Assembly (NCBI GenBank): GCA_016764355.1
Contig: JAESSA010000014.1
Coordinates: forward strand, 1 to 33,482
Length of the DNA: 33,482 nucleotides
Direction of reading: 5' to 3'
Source of the DNA: Sneathiella sp.
GTDB taxonomy: Bacteria > Pseudomonadota > Alphaproteobacteria > Sneathiellales > Sneathiellaceae
This document shows, piece after piece, positions 1 through 9,256 of the stretch. How positions within the stretch are numbered: the first letter of the stretch is position 1; every line of letters starts with the position of its first letter. Below the pieces are notes generated by a model, which was not told where the DNA came from, did no database searches, and worked only from the letters and a program-made list of their open reading frames with translations. The position numbers were made by a program, and so were the translations under genes.

Positions 1-729
1 CCCGCCGTTCATATGAACGATAGCAGAGCCTTGAACTAGGTTTCGTTTAGTTGCCGCAACAATAGTGGCGCAAGCGGCAGAACCGCAAGCCAACGTGATG
101 CCGACGCCTCTCTCCCACACACGAAGGCGGATACTTCCGTCTGTGTTGAGGCTGGCAACGCTTATATTGGCTTTCTCAGGAAGCAAGGGATCATGTTCCA
201 GAATTGGACCCCATTTTTCCAAATCAATTTTCTCCGCATCTTCTACAAAGAAGACCAGATGGGGATTTCCCATATTTACGCCAATCGGATTGCTTAGCGG
301 GCCAGCTTGCATGGGGATTTGCATTGTATCCTCTGCTTGCGCAAGGGGGATGTCCTGCCAATCCAATTTGGGAAGGCCCATATCAATAACAATGGTATCA
401 TCAGCAGATTGGGTCCCGTTTAGAAACCCGGCGACAGTTTCTATGACTGTCTTATCTTGTTTTAGTTCAGCCATTATAAAATGAGCTATACAGCGCGTAG
501 CATTACCACAAGCCTCGGCCTCGGTTCCATCGCAATTATAGATGCGCATAAACACATCGGCATCCGTAGAGGGTTCCAACACGATAAGCTGGTCATACCC
601 GATACCGCGATGGCGATCCCCGATAGCGCGTAATGCGTTTGGCGTTAAATGAGGCAGTTTTTCCCGACCGTCAATAATGACAAAATCGTTGCCCAAACCA
701 TGCATCTTTATAAATGATAACTGTTCCAT
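1..729 (-). CDS. dapF: Diaminopimelate epimerase DapF (C-terminal end truncated by window start)
   Basis: Reverse-strand translation from ATG at 729: MEQLSFIKMHGLGNDFVIIDGREKLPHLTPNALRAIGDRHRGIGYDQLIVLEPS...YNCDGTEAEACGNATRCIAHF...ERGVGITLACGSAACATIVAA. The two catalytic Cys motifs (GNATRC, ACGSAAC) are typical of DapF. Absent from the ORF track because no stop lies in the window. Confidence 0.97.
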   Translation of the reverse strand, partial: MEQLSFIKMHGLGNDFVIIDGREKLPHLTPNALRAIGDRHRGIGYDQLIVLEPSTDADVFMRIYNCDGTEAEACGNATRCIAHFIMAELKQDKTVIETVAGFLNGTQSADDTIVIDMGLPKLDWQDIPLAQAEDTMQIPMQAGPLSNPIGVNMGNPHLVFFVEDAEKIDLEKWGPILEHDPLLPEKANISVASLNTDGSIRLRVWERGVGITLACGSAACATIVAATKRNLVQGSAIVHMNGG

Positions 730-931
730 AAAGGGCGATATAAGCGTTTACGCATGGTGGGTCTAGGAGAATTCGCAAAAATAGAACCAGAATGAGATGG
801 GGATCATAAGAATGAATAGCAGAGGGTGAAGATCCAAGAGTTTGAATTCTATTGACTTATTTTGCACTTTATGGCTAATTCCGGTCACTCAATACACCTG
901 AGTCGCACGGAAAATACCTTTTAGGGGTATC

Positions 932-965
932 CGTCAGTCCGCGAGTTTCGCGCACTGGCGTTTTT
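932..965 (+). terminator. Intrinsic-terminator-like hairpin in the ffh upstream region
   Basis: CGTCAGTCCGCGA-GTT-TCGCGCACTGGCG (13 positions, one C.C mismatch, one U.G) followed directly by TTTTT. Confidence 0.75.
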
Positions 966-1032
966 CTCGTTGTGTGTTTGGATTTGTATTGAAGCGAAAT
1001 TTTGGCTTTATTTTGAACGGGTTATCGACCGA

Positions 1033-2394
1033 ATGTTCGAAAATTTAACAGGTAGACTAGGGGACGTTCTTGGGCAATTGACCAAGCGTGGTGCCCTGAA
1101 AGAATCAGACGTCAGTGACGTAATGCGGGAAGTTCGCGTTGCTTTGCTTGAGGCTGACGTTGCGCTGCCTGTTGTTAAAAGCTTTATCAAGAAAGTCAAA
1201 GCGAAAGCAATTGGCACGGAAGTTCTAAAATCCATCAATCCTGGCCAAATGGTCATCAAGGTGGTCCATGAGCAACTGGTAGAGACACTTGGGTCCGAAT
1301 CGCAAGATTTGAACTTGATGGCTGTCCCGCCTGTCGTCTTCATGATGGTCGGGCTGCAAGGTTCGGGTAAGACAACTTCCACGGCTAAAATTGCTAAATT
1401 TCTGACCGAAAAGCATAACAAAAAAGTTATGATGGCGTCTCTCGACGTTCGCCGTCCAGCAGCTCAAGAACAGCTTCGGGTGTTGGGTGAGCAGTTAGAG
1501 ATTGCAACGCTGCCCATTGTTGAAGGTCAGCATCCGATTGAAATTACCAGCCGTGCGCTTCAGTCTGCCAAACTTCAAGGCATGGACGTAATCTTGCTTG
1601 ATACGGCAGGCCGTTTGCATGTTGACGAGCAACTGATGGCGGAAATGAAGGCCGTTCATCAAATGTCGGCACCGTCGGAGACATTGCTTGTTGTCGATAG
1701 TTTGACAGGGCAAGACGCTGTTAATGTCGCTCAGCAGTTTAAAGAGCGCGTTAATGTGACGGGCATCGTTATGACCCGTATCGATGGTGATGGTCGCGGG
1801 GGTGCGGCTCTTTCCATGCGGGAAATCACAGGGTGCCCGATCAAATTACTGGGGACGGGCGAAAAGCTTGATGCTTTGGAAGTCTTCCACCCTGATCGTA
1901 TCGCAAATCGTATTTTGGGCATGGGCGACGTTGTCTCCCTTGTTGAAAAGGCGGCTGCGACTATCGACAAAGACGAAGCTGAAAAGTTGGCTTTCAAGCT
2001 TCAAAAGGGTATTTTTGATCTCGATGATCTATCATCCCAGTTGAAGCAGATGATCAAAATGGGCGGTATGAGCGGTCTCATGGGAATGCTTCCCGGTGTG
2101 GGCAAGATGAAGAAGCAGCTTGAAGGCGCTAATCTGGATGACAAATTGCTGAAACGGCAGATTGCCATCATTTCATCTATGACCCCGAAAGAGCGTAGAA
2201 ACCCACAATTACTTGCCGCATCCCGGAAACGCAGAATTGCAGCGGGATCTGGTATGGCAGTACAGGATGTCAATCGTTTGCTTAAACAACATAAGCAAAT
2301 GGCATCCATGATGAAGAAAGTGAAGAAACTCGGCAATAAAGGCGTCATGCGTGGCGGTATGCAGGGTCTTCTTCCACCTGGAATGAAATTTTAA
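1033..2394 (+). CDS. ffh: Signal recognition particle protein Ffh (SRP54)
   Basis: MFENLTGRLGDVLGQLTKRGALKESDV..., GLQGSGKTTSTAKIA P-loop, DTAGRLHVDE, Met-rich M domain (MIKMGGMSGLMGMLPG). The ORF track starts at 970, but the conserved N-terminus starts at the in-frame ATG 1033. Confidence 0.98.
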   Translation: MFENLTGRLGDVLGQLTKRGALKESDVSDVMREVRVALLEADVALPVVKSFIKKVKAKAIGTEVLKSINPGQMVIKVVHEQLVETLGSESQDLNLMAVPPVVFMMVGLQGSGKTTSTAKIAKFLTEKHNKKVMMASLDVRRPAAQEQLRVLGEQLEIATLPIVEGQHPIEITSRALQSAKLQGMDVILLDTAGRLHVDEQLMAEMKAVHQMSAPSETLLVVDSLTGQDAVNVAQQFKERVNVTGIVMTRIDGDGRGGAALSMREITGCPIKLLGTGEKLDALEVFHPDRIANRILGMGDVVSLVEKAAATIDKDEAEKLAFKLQKGIFDLDDLSSQLKQMIKMGGMSGLMGMLPGVGKMKKQLEGANLDDKLLKRQIAIISSMTPKERRNPQLLAASRKRRIAAGSGMAVQDVNRLLKQHKQMASMMKKVKKLGNKGVMRGGMQGLLPPGMKF

Positions 2395-2428
2395 TAAGTT
2401 TTTTGTTTGAAGAGAAAGAGCGTAAGCT

Positions 2429-2815
2429 ATGGCAATAAAGATTCGCCTTACCCGTCAGGGCGCTAAAAAACGTCCATTCTACCGTATCGTAGTTGCAGAC
2501 GTTCGCAGCCCACGCGATGGTAAGTATCTTGAGATTTTGGGCACCTATAACCCAATGCTTCCTAAAGACGATGAAGGTCGCATTATCTTGAAAGAAGATC
2601 GCATCAAGCATTGGCTCGGTGTTGGCGCCCAAGCAACAGACCGTGTAAACGGTTTCTTGGCAGCTGCTGGACTGACTGAAAAAGTGACACGGAACAACGC
2701 CGAGAAAGCTAAGCCAAAAGCGAAAGCACAAGAGCGTCTTCGTGAAGCTGAAGAAGCTGCAAAAGCTGCGGCTGAAGCTGCGGCTGCCCCTGCTGAAGAA
2801 ACTGCAGAAGCTTAA
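2429..2815 (+). CDS. rpsP: 30S ribosomal protein S16, with Ala/Glu/Lys-rich C-terminal extension
   Basis: [43 protein letters not shown] is the S16 signature. Confidence 0.98.
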   Translation: MAIKIRLTRQGAKKRPFYRIVVADVRSPRDGKYLEILGTYNPMLPKDDEGRIILKEDRIKHWLGVGAQATDRVNGFLAAAGLTEKVTRNNAEKAKPKAKAQERLREAEEAAKAAAEAAAAPAEETAEA

Positions 2816-2826
2816 GGGCGGTTTGC

Positions 2827-3405
2827 ATGCCACAATCAGGCAGGCTACTTTTGGGTGTGATCTCTGGAGTCAAGGGAATCAAGGGTGAAGTAAAGATCAA
2901 GACCTTTACTGGATCCCCTGAAGACATTGTGTCCTACGGTCCCTTGGAAAATAAAGCAGCAACGGTAAAATATAAATTATCGTTTGTTGGTTTCTCCAAA
3001 GGCTCACCTGTTGTTCGGATCAAAGGCGTTAGCGACCGAAATCAAGCCGAGGCCCTTAAGGGGACAGAGCTTTATGTCGATCGGGATAAATTGCCGGAGA
3101 TTGAAAGTGACGATGAATTCTACCATGCAGATCTAATTGATCTTGACGCGGTTTTTGAAGACGGCACTAAATACGGAAAGATACTCCGTCTCCATGATTT
3201 TGGAGCCGGTGATATGCTTGAAATCGTACCGGACGGGAAAAGTGATAAATCAGCGATATTGGTTCCTTTCACAACGGAAATGGTCCCGACTGTTGATATA
3301 GGTGCAGGCCAGGTTGTTTTGAATTTGTCCGATGATTTTTTTGAGGTTCCCGAACGGGATACCCCATCAGATGACACAAGGGACGGTAATGAAAGGGAGT
3401 GCTGA
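2827..3405 (+). CDS. rimM: 16S rRNA processing protein RimM
   Basis: [31 protein letters not shown]-barrel-like C-terminal part, position between rpsP and trmD. Confidence 0.95.
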   Translation: MPQSGRLLLGVISGVKGIKGEVKIKTFTGSPEDIVSYGPLENKAATVKYKLSFVGFSKGSPVVRIKGVSDRNQAEALKGTELYVDRDKLPEIESDDEFYHADLIDLDAVFEDGTKYGKILRLHDFGAGDMLEIVPDGKSDKSAILVPFTTEMVPTVDIGAGQVVLNLSDDFFEVPERDTPSDDTRDGNEREC

Positions 3406-4159
3406 CCACAGAGTGAAAGCCACGACCGAAAAAACAGAGACTGAAACACAAGCAGCATGGTCTGCCCATGTTTTAACTCTCTACCCCGATATGTTTCCGG
3501 GACCCCTAAATCAGTCATTGGCTGGTCGTGGTTTGGAAAAGGGCGCTTGGAACCTTCAAGTGTCTAATATCAGGGATCATTCGGTAGGTAAGCATCACAC
3601 AGTGGATGACAGTCCCTTTGGCGGCGGAGCCGGAATGGTCATGAGACCAGATGTGCTTGGCAATGCAATCGATGCGGCGAAAGACGTGTCGGGTGCAGAC
3701 AAGCGATTGATTTACTTTAGCCCTCGCGGCCGGGTCATGGATCAGGCTTATATTCGGGAGTTATCAGAAGGGCCGGGAGCCATATTGGTTTGCGGCCGGT
3801 TCGAAGGGATCGATCAGCGGGTTATTGATGCTCGAGAAATGGAAGAGGTTTGCTTAGGCGACTTTATCCTATCGGGCGGAGAGATCGCAGCATTAGCACT
3901 GCTGGACTCAGTGGTTCGTTTGCTTCCGGGGGTTACCGGAAACAAGGCGTCGCTGATGGAAGAAAGTTTTGAGACCGGGTTGTTGGAATATCCACATTAC
4001 ACCCGGCCTCCGGTCTGGGAAGACCGAGATGTTCCGGAAGTTCTACTTTCAGGGCATCACGAGAAGATAAAGGAATGGCGGCAACGGCGTTCTGAGGAAT
4101 TGACGAAACAGCGGCGAACGGACCTTTGGGACCGTTGGTCAGATGAAAATTTGAAATAA
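3389..4159 (+). CDS. trmD: tRNA (guanine37-N1)-methyltransferase TrmD
   Basis: [60 protein letters not shown] motifs. ORF track starts at 3332; ATG 3389 has an AGGGA Shine-Dalgarno-like element. GTG 3413 is an alternative start. Confidence 0.96.
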   Translation: MKGSADHRVKATTEKTETETQAAWSAHVLTLYPDMFPGPLNQSLAGRGLEKGAWNLQVSNIRDHSVGKHHTVDDSPFGGGAGMVMRPDVLGNAIDAAKDVSGADKRLIYFSPRGRVMDQAYIRELSEGPGAILVCGRFEGIDQRVIDAREMEEVCLGDFILSGGEIAALALLDSVVRLLPGVTGNKASLMEESFETGLLEYPHYTRPPVWEDRDVPEVLLSGHHEKIKEWRQRRSEELTKQRRTDLWDRWSDENLK

Positions 4160-4170
4160 AGGTGAAAGCT

Positions 4171-4554
4171 ATGAATGTAATTCAAAAGCTAGAGCAAGAG
4201 CAGATTGAAAAACTGGTTGCAGAGCGTCCAGTTCCAGATTTCCGCGCAGGCGACACGCTTCGTGTCCATGTGAAAGTTGTTGAAGGAACACGTGAACGTA
4301 TTCAGTTATTTGAAGGCGTCTGCATTGCACGGAATTCCGGCGGCATTAATAAAAATTTCACAGTGCGTAAAATTTCTTACGGCGAAGGTGTGGAACGTAT
4401 TTTCCCACTTTATTCTCCTCGCGTGGACAAAATTGAAGTTGTTCGTCAGGGTATGGTTCGTCGTGCGAAACTTTATTACTTGCGCGAACTGCGTGGTAAG
4501 AAAGCTCGTATTACAGAACGTCGCGAAAATCGCGGTGTTAACAAAACAAAATAA
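4171..4554 (+). CDS. rplS: 50S ribosomal protein L19
   Basis: [72 protein letters not shown] at 4171 is preferred over the GTG at 4162. Confidence 0.98.
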   Translation: MNVIQKLEQEQIEKLVAERPVPDFRAGDTLRVHVKVVEGTRERIQLFEGVCIARNSGGINKNFTVRKISYGEGVERIFPLYSPRVDKIEVVRQGMVRRAKLYYLRELRGKKARITERRENRGVNKTK

Positions 4555-4556
4555 AA

Positions 4557-4605
4557 CTGCCTGCCTCTCGGTAGGACAGCCCGACATGGAATGCACCGTG
4601 TCGGG
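4557..4605 (+). promoter_or_regulatory. Two back-to-back hairpins between rplS and leuC
   Basis: CTGCCTGCC-TCTC-GGTAGG(A)CAG (4557-4579), then CCCGACATGG-AATGCA-CCGTGTCGGG (4580-4605). Confidence 0.65.
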
Positions 4606-4655
4606 ATGCGCTAAAATAATAATATTAAATAACCAAGCTCGGAGAGGACGCTACT

Positions 4656-6062
4656 ATGGGTGACGCAAGAACCCTTTATGACAAGATTTGGGACGATCAT
4701 CTCGTTGATACGCAGGATGATGGTGCCAGTTTGCTCTATATTGACAGACATCTGGTTCATGAAGTGACTAGCCCGCAAGCGTTCGAAGGCCTTCGAACTT
4801 CAGGTCGCACGGTACGTCGCACAGACGCAACTTTTGCTGTTGCGGATCATAACGTACCGACAAAAGATTTGCATTTGGGCATTGTTGAGCCTCAAAGCAA
4901 ACTTCAAGTTGAGACCCTTGAAGCGAATGTGAAAGAGTTTGGGGTAAACTATTTCTCAATGACAGATGATCGGCGCGGCATTGTGCATATCATTGGTCCT
5001 GAGCAAGGCTTGACACTACCGGGCATGACAATTGTCTGCGGTGATAGTCATACGTCCACTCACGGTGCTTTTGGCTCACTGGCCCATGGCATCGGAACTT
5101 CCGAAGTTGAACACGTGTTGGCAACCCAAACCTTGATCCAGAACAAAGCAAAGAACATGCTTATTCAGGTGAACGGTGAGCTAGGCGCTGGCGTTACAGC
5201 AAAAGATCTCGCCCTTGCCATTATTGGCAATATCGGGACTGCTGGTGGTACAGGGTGTGTTATTGAATATGCAGGGGATGCTGTTCTCAGTCTTTCAATG
5301 GAAGGCCGGATGACACTTTGCAATATGACAATTGAAGCAGGCGCACGCGCTGGCTTGATTGCACCTGATCAGACTACTTTTGATTATGTTAAAGGTCGCG
5401 CCTACGCGCCAAAAGCCGGCGCTTATGAACAGGCTGTTAGCTATTGGAAAACCCTTGCGACTGATGAAGGAGCTCATTTCGATGAGACCGTTGTCATGGA
5501 TGCTGCTGATATAGTGCCTTATGTAACATGGGGAACTAGTCCTGAAGATGCGTTGCCGATCACAGGGACTGTTCCAGCCCCTTCAAGCTTTGCTGACAGT
5601 GGTAAGCAGATCGCGGCTGAACGGGCATTGAAATATATGGGCCTAGAAGCTGGCATGAAACTGACTGATATTGAAGTTGATCATGTTTTTGTCGGCTCCT
5701 GCACCAACGGTCGTATTGAAGACCTTCGGGCTGTGGCTGAAGTGGTTAAAGGCAAAACTGTTAAAGATACTGTGAATGCCATTATTGTTCCGGGTTCTGG
5801 TTTGGTGAAAATTCAGGCTGAGGAAGAAGGGCTTGATGTCATCTTCACTGAGGCTGGCTTTGAATGGCGTGAGCCGGGTTGTTCCATGTGTCTTGCCATG
5901 AACGCTGACCGTCTTGAAGATGGGGACCGTTGTGCCTCTACTTCAAATCGGAATTTTGAAGGCCGCCAAGGCCGGGGTGGACGAACTCATCTGGTAAGTC
6001 CCGTAATGGCCGCAGCTGCAGCCATTACCGGACATCTAACAGATATTCGTGACTTCGGTTAA
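4656..6062 (+). CDS. leuC: 3-isopropylmalate dehydratase large subunit
   Basis: [67 protein letters not shown] (Fe-S ligands). Confidence 0.98.
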   Translation: MGDARTLYDKIWDDHLVDTQDDGASLLYIDRHLVHEVTSPQAFEGLRTSGRTVRRTDATFAVADHNVPTKDLHLGIVEPQSKLQVETLEANVKEFGVNYFSMTDDRRGIVHIIGPEQGLTLPGMTIVCGDSHTSTHGAFGSLAHGIGTSEVEHVLATQTLIQNKAKNMLIQVNGELGAGVTAKDLALAIIGNIGTAGGTGCVIEYAGDAVLSLSMEGRMTLCNMTIEAGARAGLIAPDQTTFDYVKGRAYAPKAGAYEQAVSYWKTLATDEGAHFDETVVMDAADIVPYVTWGTSPEDALPITGTVPAPSSFADSGKQIAAERALKYMGLEAGMKLTDIEVDHVFVGSCTNGRIEDLRAVAEVVKGKTVKDTVNAIIVPGSGLVKIQAEEEGLDVIFTEAGFEWREPGCSMCLAMNADRLEDGDRCASTSNRNFEGRQGRGGRTHLVSPVMAAAAAITGHLTDIRDFG

Positions 6063-6075
6063 GGGGGATTGATCA

Positions 6076-6687
6076 ATGGAAAAATTTACTAAACTCACTG
6101 GTATCGCCGCGGCTATGCCTTTGGTGAATATCGACACAGATATGATCATCCCTAAGCAGTTCCTGAAAACCATTCAACGTGTTGGACTTGGTAAAAACCT
6201 GTTTGCTGAAATGCGGTATGAGGACGACGGGAGCGATCGCCAAGATTTCGTTCTCAATCAACCTGCCTATAGAAAAGCTGAGATCCTTGTTGCTGGTGAT
6301 AACTTCGGTTGTGGTTCCAGTCGCGAACATGCGCCTTGGGCGTTGTTGGATTTTGGTATTCGTTGTGTAATCTCCACCAGTTTTGCTGATATTTTCTATA
6401 ATAACTGTTTTAAAAACGGGATTCTTCCTATTGTTGTTTCTAAAGAACAGCATGAGAAATTGCTTGATGATGCAGATCGTGGTTCGAATGCGACAATATC
6501 TGTTGATCTGGAAGCACAGGAAATTAAAGGGCCGGATGGCGGAACGATCTCCTTCGAGCTGGAACCATTCCGTAAGCATTGCCTACTAAATGGTTTGGAT
6601 GATATTGGTCTGACGCTAGAGAAAACCGATAAGGTTGATCGTTTTGAAGAGCAGCAGAAGTTAAGTCAGCCTTGGCTACAAAAATAA
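6076..6687 (+). CDS. leuD: 3-isopropylmalate dehydratase small subunit
   Basis: [48 protein letters not shown]. Confidence 0.98.
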   Translation: MEKFTKLTGIAAAMPLVNIDTDMIIPKQFLKTIQRVGLGKNLFAEMRYEDDGSDRQDFVLNQPAYRKAEILVAGDNFGCGSSREHAPWALLDFGIRCVISTSFADIFYNNCFKNGILPIVVSKEQHEKLLDDADRGSNATISVDLEAQEIKGPDGGTISFELEPFRKHCLLNGLDDIGLTLEKTDKVDRFEEQQKLSQPWLQK

Positions 6688-6697
6688 TATACTGCCG

Positions 6698-6723
6698 GTA
6701 TCCAGATCACTCTGGATACTTTT
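6698..6723 (+). terminator. Hairpin with short T tract between leuD and leuB (weak terminator or attenuator)
   Basis: GTATCCAGA-TCAC-TCTGGATAC, perfect 9-bp stem, then TTTT. Confidence 0.6.
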
Positions 6724-6842
6724 CCAATCAAAACAAGAGGGGTTTGTCGCCTACTTCGTAGTCAGAGCCTCTCCATAGGACTAAAGTCGGTCGCGCAAAT
6801 CTGTTGTGCTTGAACGGATCGACTGAAAAGGAAGCAAAGATA

Positions 6843-7955
6843 ATGGCGTCAAATAAATCCCTTCTGATTCTCCCAGGTGACGGTATCGGCCCAGAAGCCA
6901 TGGCTGAAGTTCGCCGTGTTGTGGACTGGATGGAAAATAATCGTGCGGTTAAATTCGATGTGGATGAAGATTTGGTGGGCGGTGCGTCCATTGATAAGCA
7001 TGGGATTCCGATTACTGACGAAGTAGTCGAAAAAGCACAGAATGTTGACGCTGTATTGCTTGGGGCCGTAGGCGGCCCAAAATGGGACGACCTTGATTTT
7101 TCCATCAAACCAGAACGCGGTTTGTTACGGTTACGGAAAGATTTGGAACTATACGCCAATTTACGTCCTGCAATTTGCTTCGACGCCCTTGTGGATGCTT
7201 CAAGCTTGAAACCCGAATTGGTCGCTGGGCTGGACATCATGATTGTGCGCGAGCTTACGGGCGGTGTCTACTTTGGTGAGCCACGGGGTATTGAAGACCT
7301 TGGAAATGGCATTCGCCGCGGTGTTAATACTCAAGTGTATACAACACCTGAAATCCAGCGGGTTGCACGGGTTGCGTTCGAGCTTGCACAGAAACGCAGC
7401 GGACGTCTTTGTTCCAGTGAAAAAGCCAATGTTATGGAATCTGGTGTTCTGTGGCGGGAAGAAGTGACTAAACTTCATGCAGCAGAATATCCTGATGTGG
7501 AATTGTCTCACATGTATGCGGATAACGCTGCTATGCAGTTGGTTCGCGCGCCAAAGCAATTTGACGTGATCGTGACTGACAATTTGTTTGGTGACATCTT
7601 GTCTGATTGCGCGGCTATGTTGACAGGATCTCTGGGCATGTTGCCATCAGCATCCTTAGGTGACATGGACGCACAAGGTCGCCGCAAAGCCCTTTACGAG
7701 CCAGTACACGGTTCAGCTCCTGATATTTCAGGGCAAAATATTGCTAATCCAATCGCAACAATTCTATCTTATGCTATGGCCCTTCGTTATAGCTTCGATA
7801 TGCCTGAAGAATCCGACTTGATTGAAACTGCGGTCAAGAACGTTCTGGCAGGTGGCATGCGGACTGCTGATATCATGGCAGAGGGCATGGCTAAGGTATC
7901 AACCACGACTATGGGTGATGCCATTTTGCGTGAACTTGATAAGATCAGCGGATAA
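6843..7955 (+). CDS. leuB: 3-isopropylmalate dehydrogenase
   Basis: [72 protein letters not shown] track starts at 6804; ATG 6843 fits the family N-terminus. Confidence 0.98.
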   Translation: MASNKSLLILPGDGIGPEAMAEVRRVVDWMENNRAVKFDVDEDLVGGASIDKHGIPITDEVVEKAQNVDAVLLGAVGGPKWDDLDFSIKPERGLLRLRKDLELYANLRPAICFDALVDASSLKPELVAGLDIMIVRELTGGVYFGEPRGIEDLGNGIRRGVNTQVYTTPEIQRVARVAFELAQKRSGRLCSSEKANVMESGVLWREEVTKLHAAEYPDVELSHMYADNAAMQLVRAPKQFDVIVTDNLFGDILSDCAAMLTGSLGMLPSASLGDMDAQGRRKALYEPVHGSAPDISGQNIANPIATILSYAMALRYSFDMPEESDLIETAVKNVLAGGMRTADIMAEGMAKVSTTTMGDAILRELDKISG

Positions 7956-7990
7956 CCCTATCTACTAAGTTCATTTAATATACACCCCGT

Positions 7991-8021
7991 CTTTGGCGGC
8001 ACTTACTATTGGTCGCCAAAG
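7991..8021 (+). promoter_or_regulatory. Hairpin between leuB and asd
   Basis: CTTTGGCGGC-ACTTACTATTG-GTCGCCAAAG, 10 bp including one G.U, then TTTAAG. Confidence 0.55.
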
Positions 8022-8044
8022 TTTAAGATAAAGAGATCAAAATT

Positions 8045-9067
8045 ATGGGATATAGAGTCGCTGTAGTCGGCGCCACAGGTAACGTGGGTCGTCAAATGCT
8101 TAACATTCTGGCGGAACGTGAATTTCCTGTCACGGAAGTGATCGCATTGGCCTCTAGACGGTCAGTGGGAAGAGAAGTTTCTTTCGGTGACAAGAACCTA
8201 GCCATAAAGGCATTGCAAGATTTTGATTTTACGGGAACCGATTTTGCTTTGTTTTCAGCGGGCGGATCAATCTCCGAAAAATATGCACCAATTGCAGCTA
8301 AGGCTGGCTGTATTGTGATTGATAATTCATCTCATTTCCGTATGGATCCAGATGTGCCGTTGATCGTGCCAGAAGTGAATCCTGAAGCCGCCGCTGGCTA
8401 CACTAAGAAAAACATTATTGCTAATCCAAATTGTTCCACAGCCCAGCTGGTTCTGCTGTTGAAGCCTTTGCATGATGCTGCCAAGATTAAGCGCGTTATT
8501 GTGTCAACTTACCAGTCTGTCTCTGGCGGTGGTAATGAGGCGATGGAAGAGCTGTTTAATCAGACTAAAGGCATTTATGTGCATGATGAGCCGACACCGT
8601 CGCAGTTCACAAAGCAGATTGCTTTTAATGTAATTCCTCACATCGATGTCTTCCTTGATGATAAATATACAAAGGAAGAGTGGAAAATGGTGGTGGAGAC
8701 AAAGAAAATTGTCGATCCTACTATTAAAATGTCAGCAACTTGCGTTCGAGTGCCGGTCTTTGTCGGCCATGCGGAAAGCGTCAATATCGAGTTTGAACTT
8801 CCACTATCTGCGGATCAAGCGCGTGAGATTTTGCGGGATGCGCCGGGCGTTCTTGTTGTCGATGACCCTGAAGAAAATGCCTATGTGACACCTGTCGAAT
8901 GTGTGGGGGATGACGCGACATTCGTCTCCCGTATTCGGGATGACGCAACTGTTGATAATGGCATCAATCTTTGGTGTGTTTCCGACAATTTGCGGAAGGG
9001 CGCGGCTCTCAACACTGTTCAGATTGCCGAGCTCATTGTTGACCGGTTTTTGAAAAAAGCCGCTTAA
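8045..9067 (+). CDS. asd: Aspartate-semialdehyde dehydrogenase
   Basis: MGYRVAVVGATGNVGRQMLNILAEREFPV, NPNCSTAQLVLLLKPLHDAAKI, VSTYQSVSGGG. Confidence 0.97.
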   Translation: MGYRVAVVGATGNVGRQMLNILAEREFPVTEVIALASRRSVGREVSFGDKNLAIKALQDFDFTGTDFALFSAGGSISEKYAPIAAKAGCIVIDNSSHFRMDPDVPLIVPEVNPEAAAGYTKKNIIANPNCSTAQLVLLLKPLHDAAKIKRVIVSTYQSVSGGGNEAMEELFNQTKGIYVHDEPTPSQFTKQIAFNVIPHIDVFLDDKYTKEEWKMVVETKKIVDPTIKMSATCVRVPVFVGHAESVNIEFELPLSADQAREILRDAPGVLVVDDPEENAYVTPVECVGDDATFVSRIRDDATVDNGINLWCVSDNLRKGAALNTVQIAELIVDRFLKKAA

Positions 9068-9090
9068 TCGCAGCCATAATATAGAATTAG

Positions 9091-9124
9091 AAAGCCGCTA
9101 GAGGAAACTCTGGCGGCTTTTTTT
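9091..9124 (+). terminator. Intrinsic terminator downstream of asd
   Basis: AAGCCGCTAGAG-GAAA-CTCTGGCGGCTT followed by a T run. Confidence 0.93.
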
Positions 9125-9256
9125 ATTGCTCGTATTCTTTCAAAAGTTGCGAGGTTGTAAAACTTGCCGCAATTTTGTTGCGCCGCAGCAAAAAACACAT
9201 ATTATGTTGGGAAAAAATTAAACATCATTTGCTGCATAAGTGCGCTGGAGTAAAAA

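Noticed and set aside
65-484. 139-aa plus-strand ORF in the track
   Set aside because: Antisense to dapF, whose reverse-strand translation matches the family throughout.
730-1032. Possible 4.5S/SRP RNA gene next to ffh
   Set aside because: The conserved SRP RNA apical sequence (GGTC..GGAAGGAAGCAGCC type) is not present on either strand, so the structured element here is not called ffs.
1008-2348. Several 70-140 aa ORFs antisense to or out of frame with ffh
   Set aside because: Overlap a well-supported conserved gene; no family resemblance or start-signal support.
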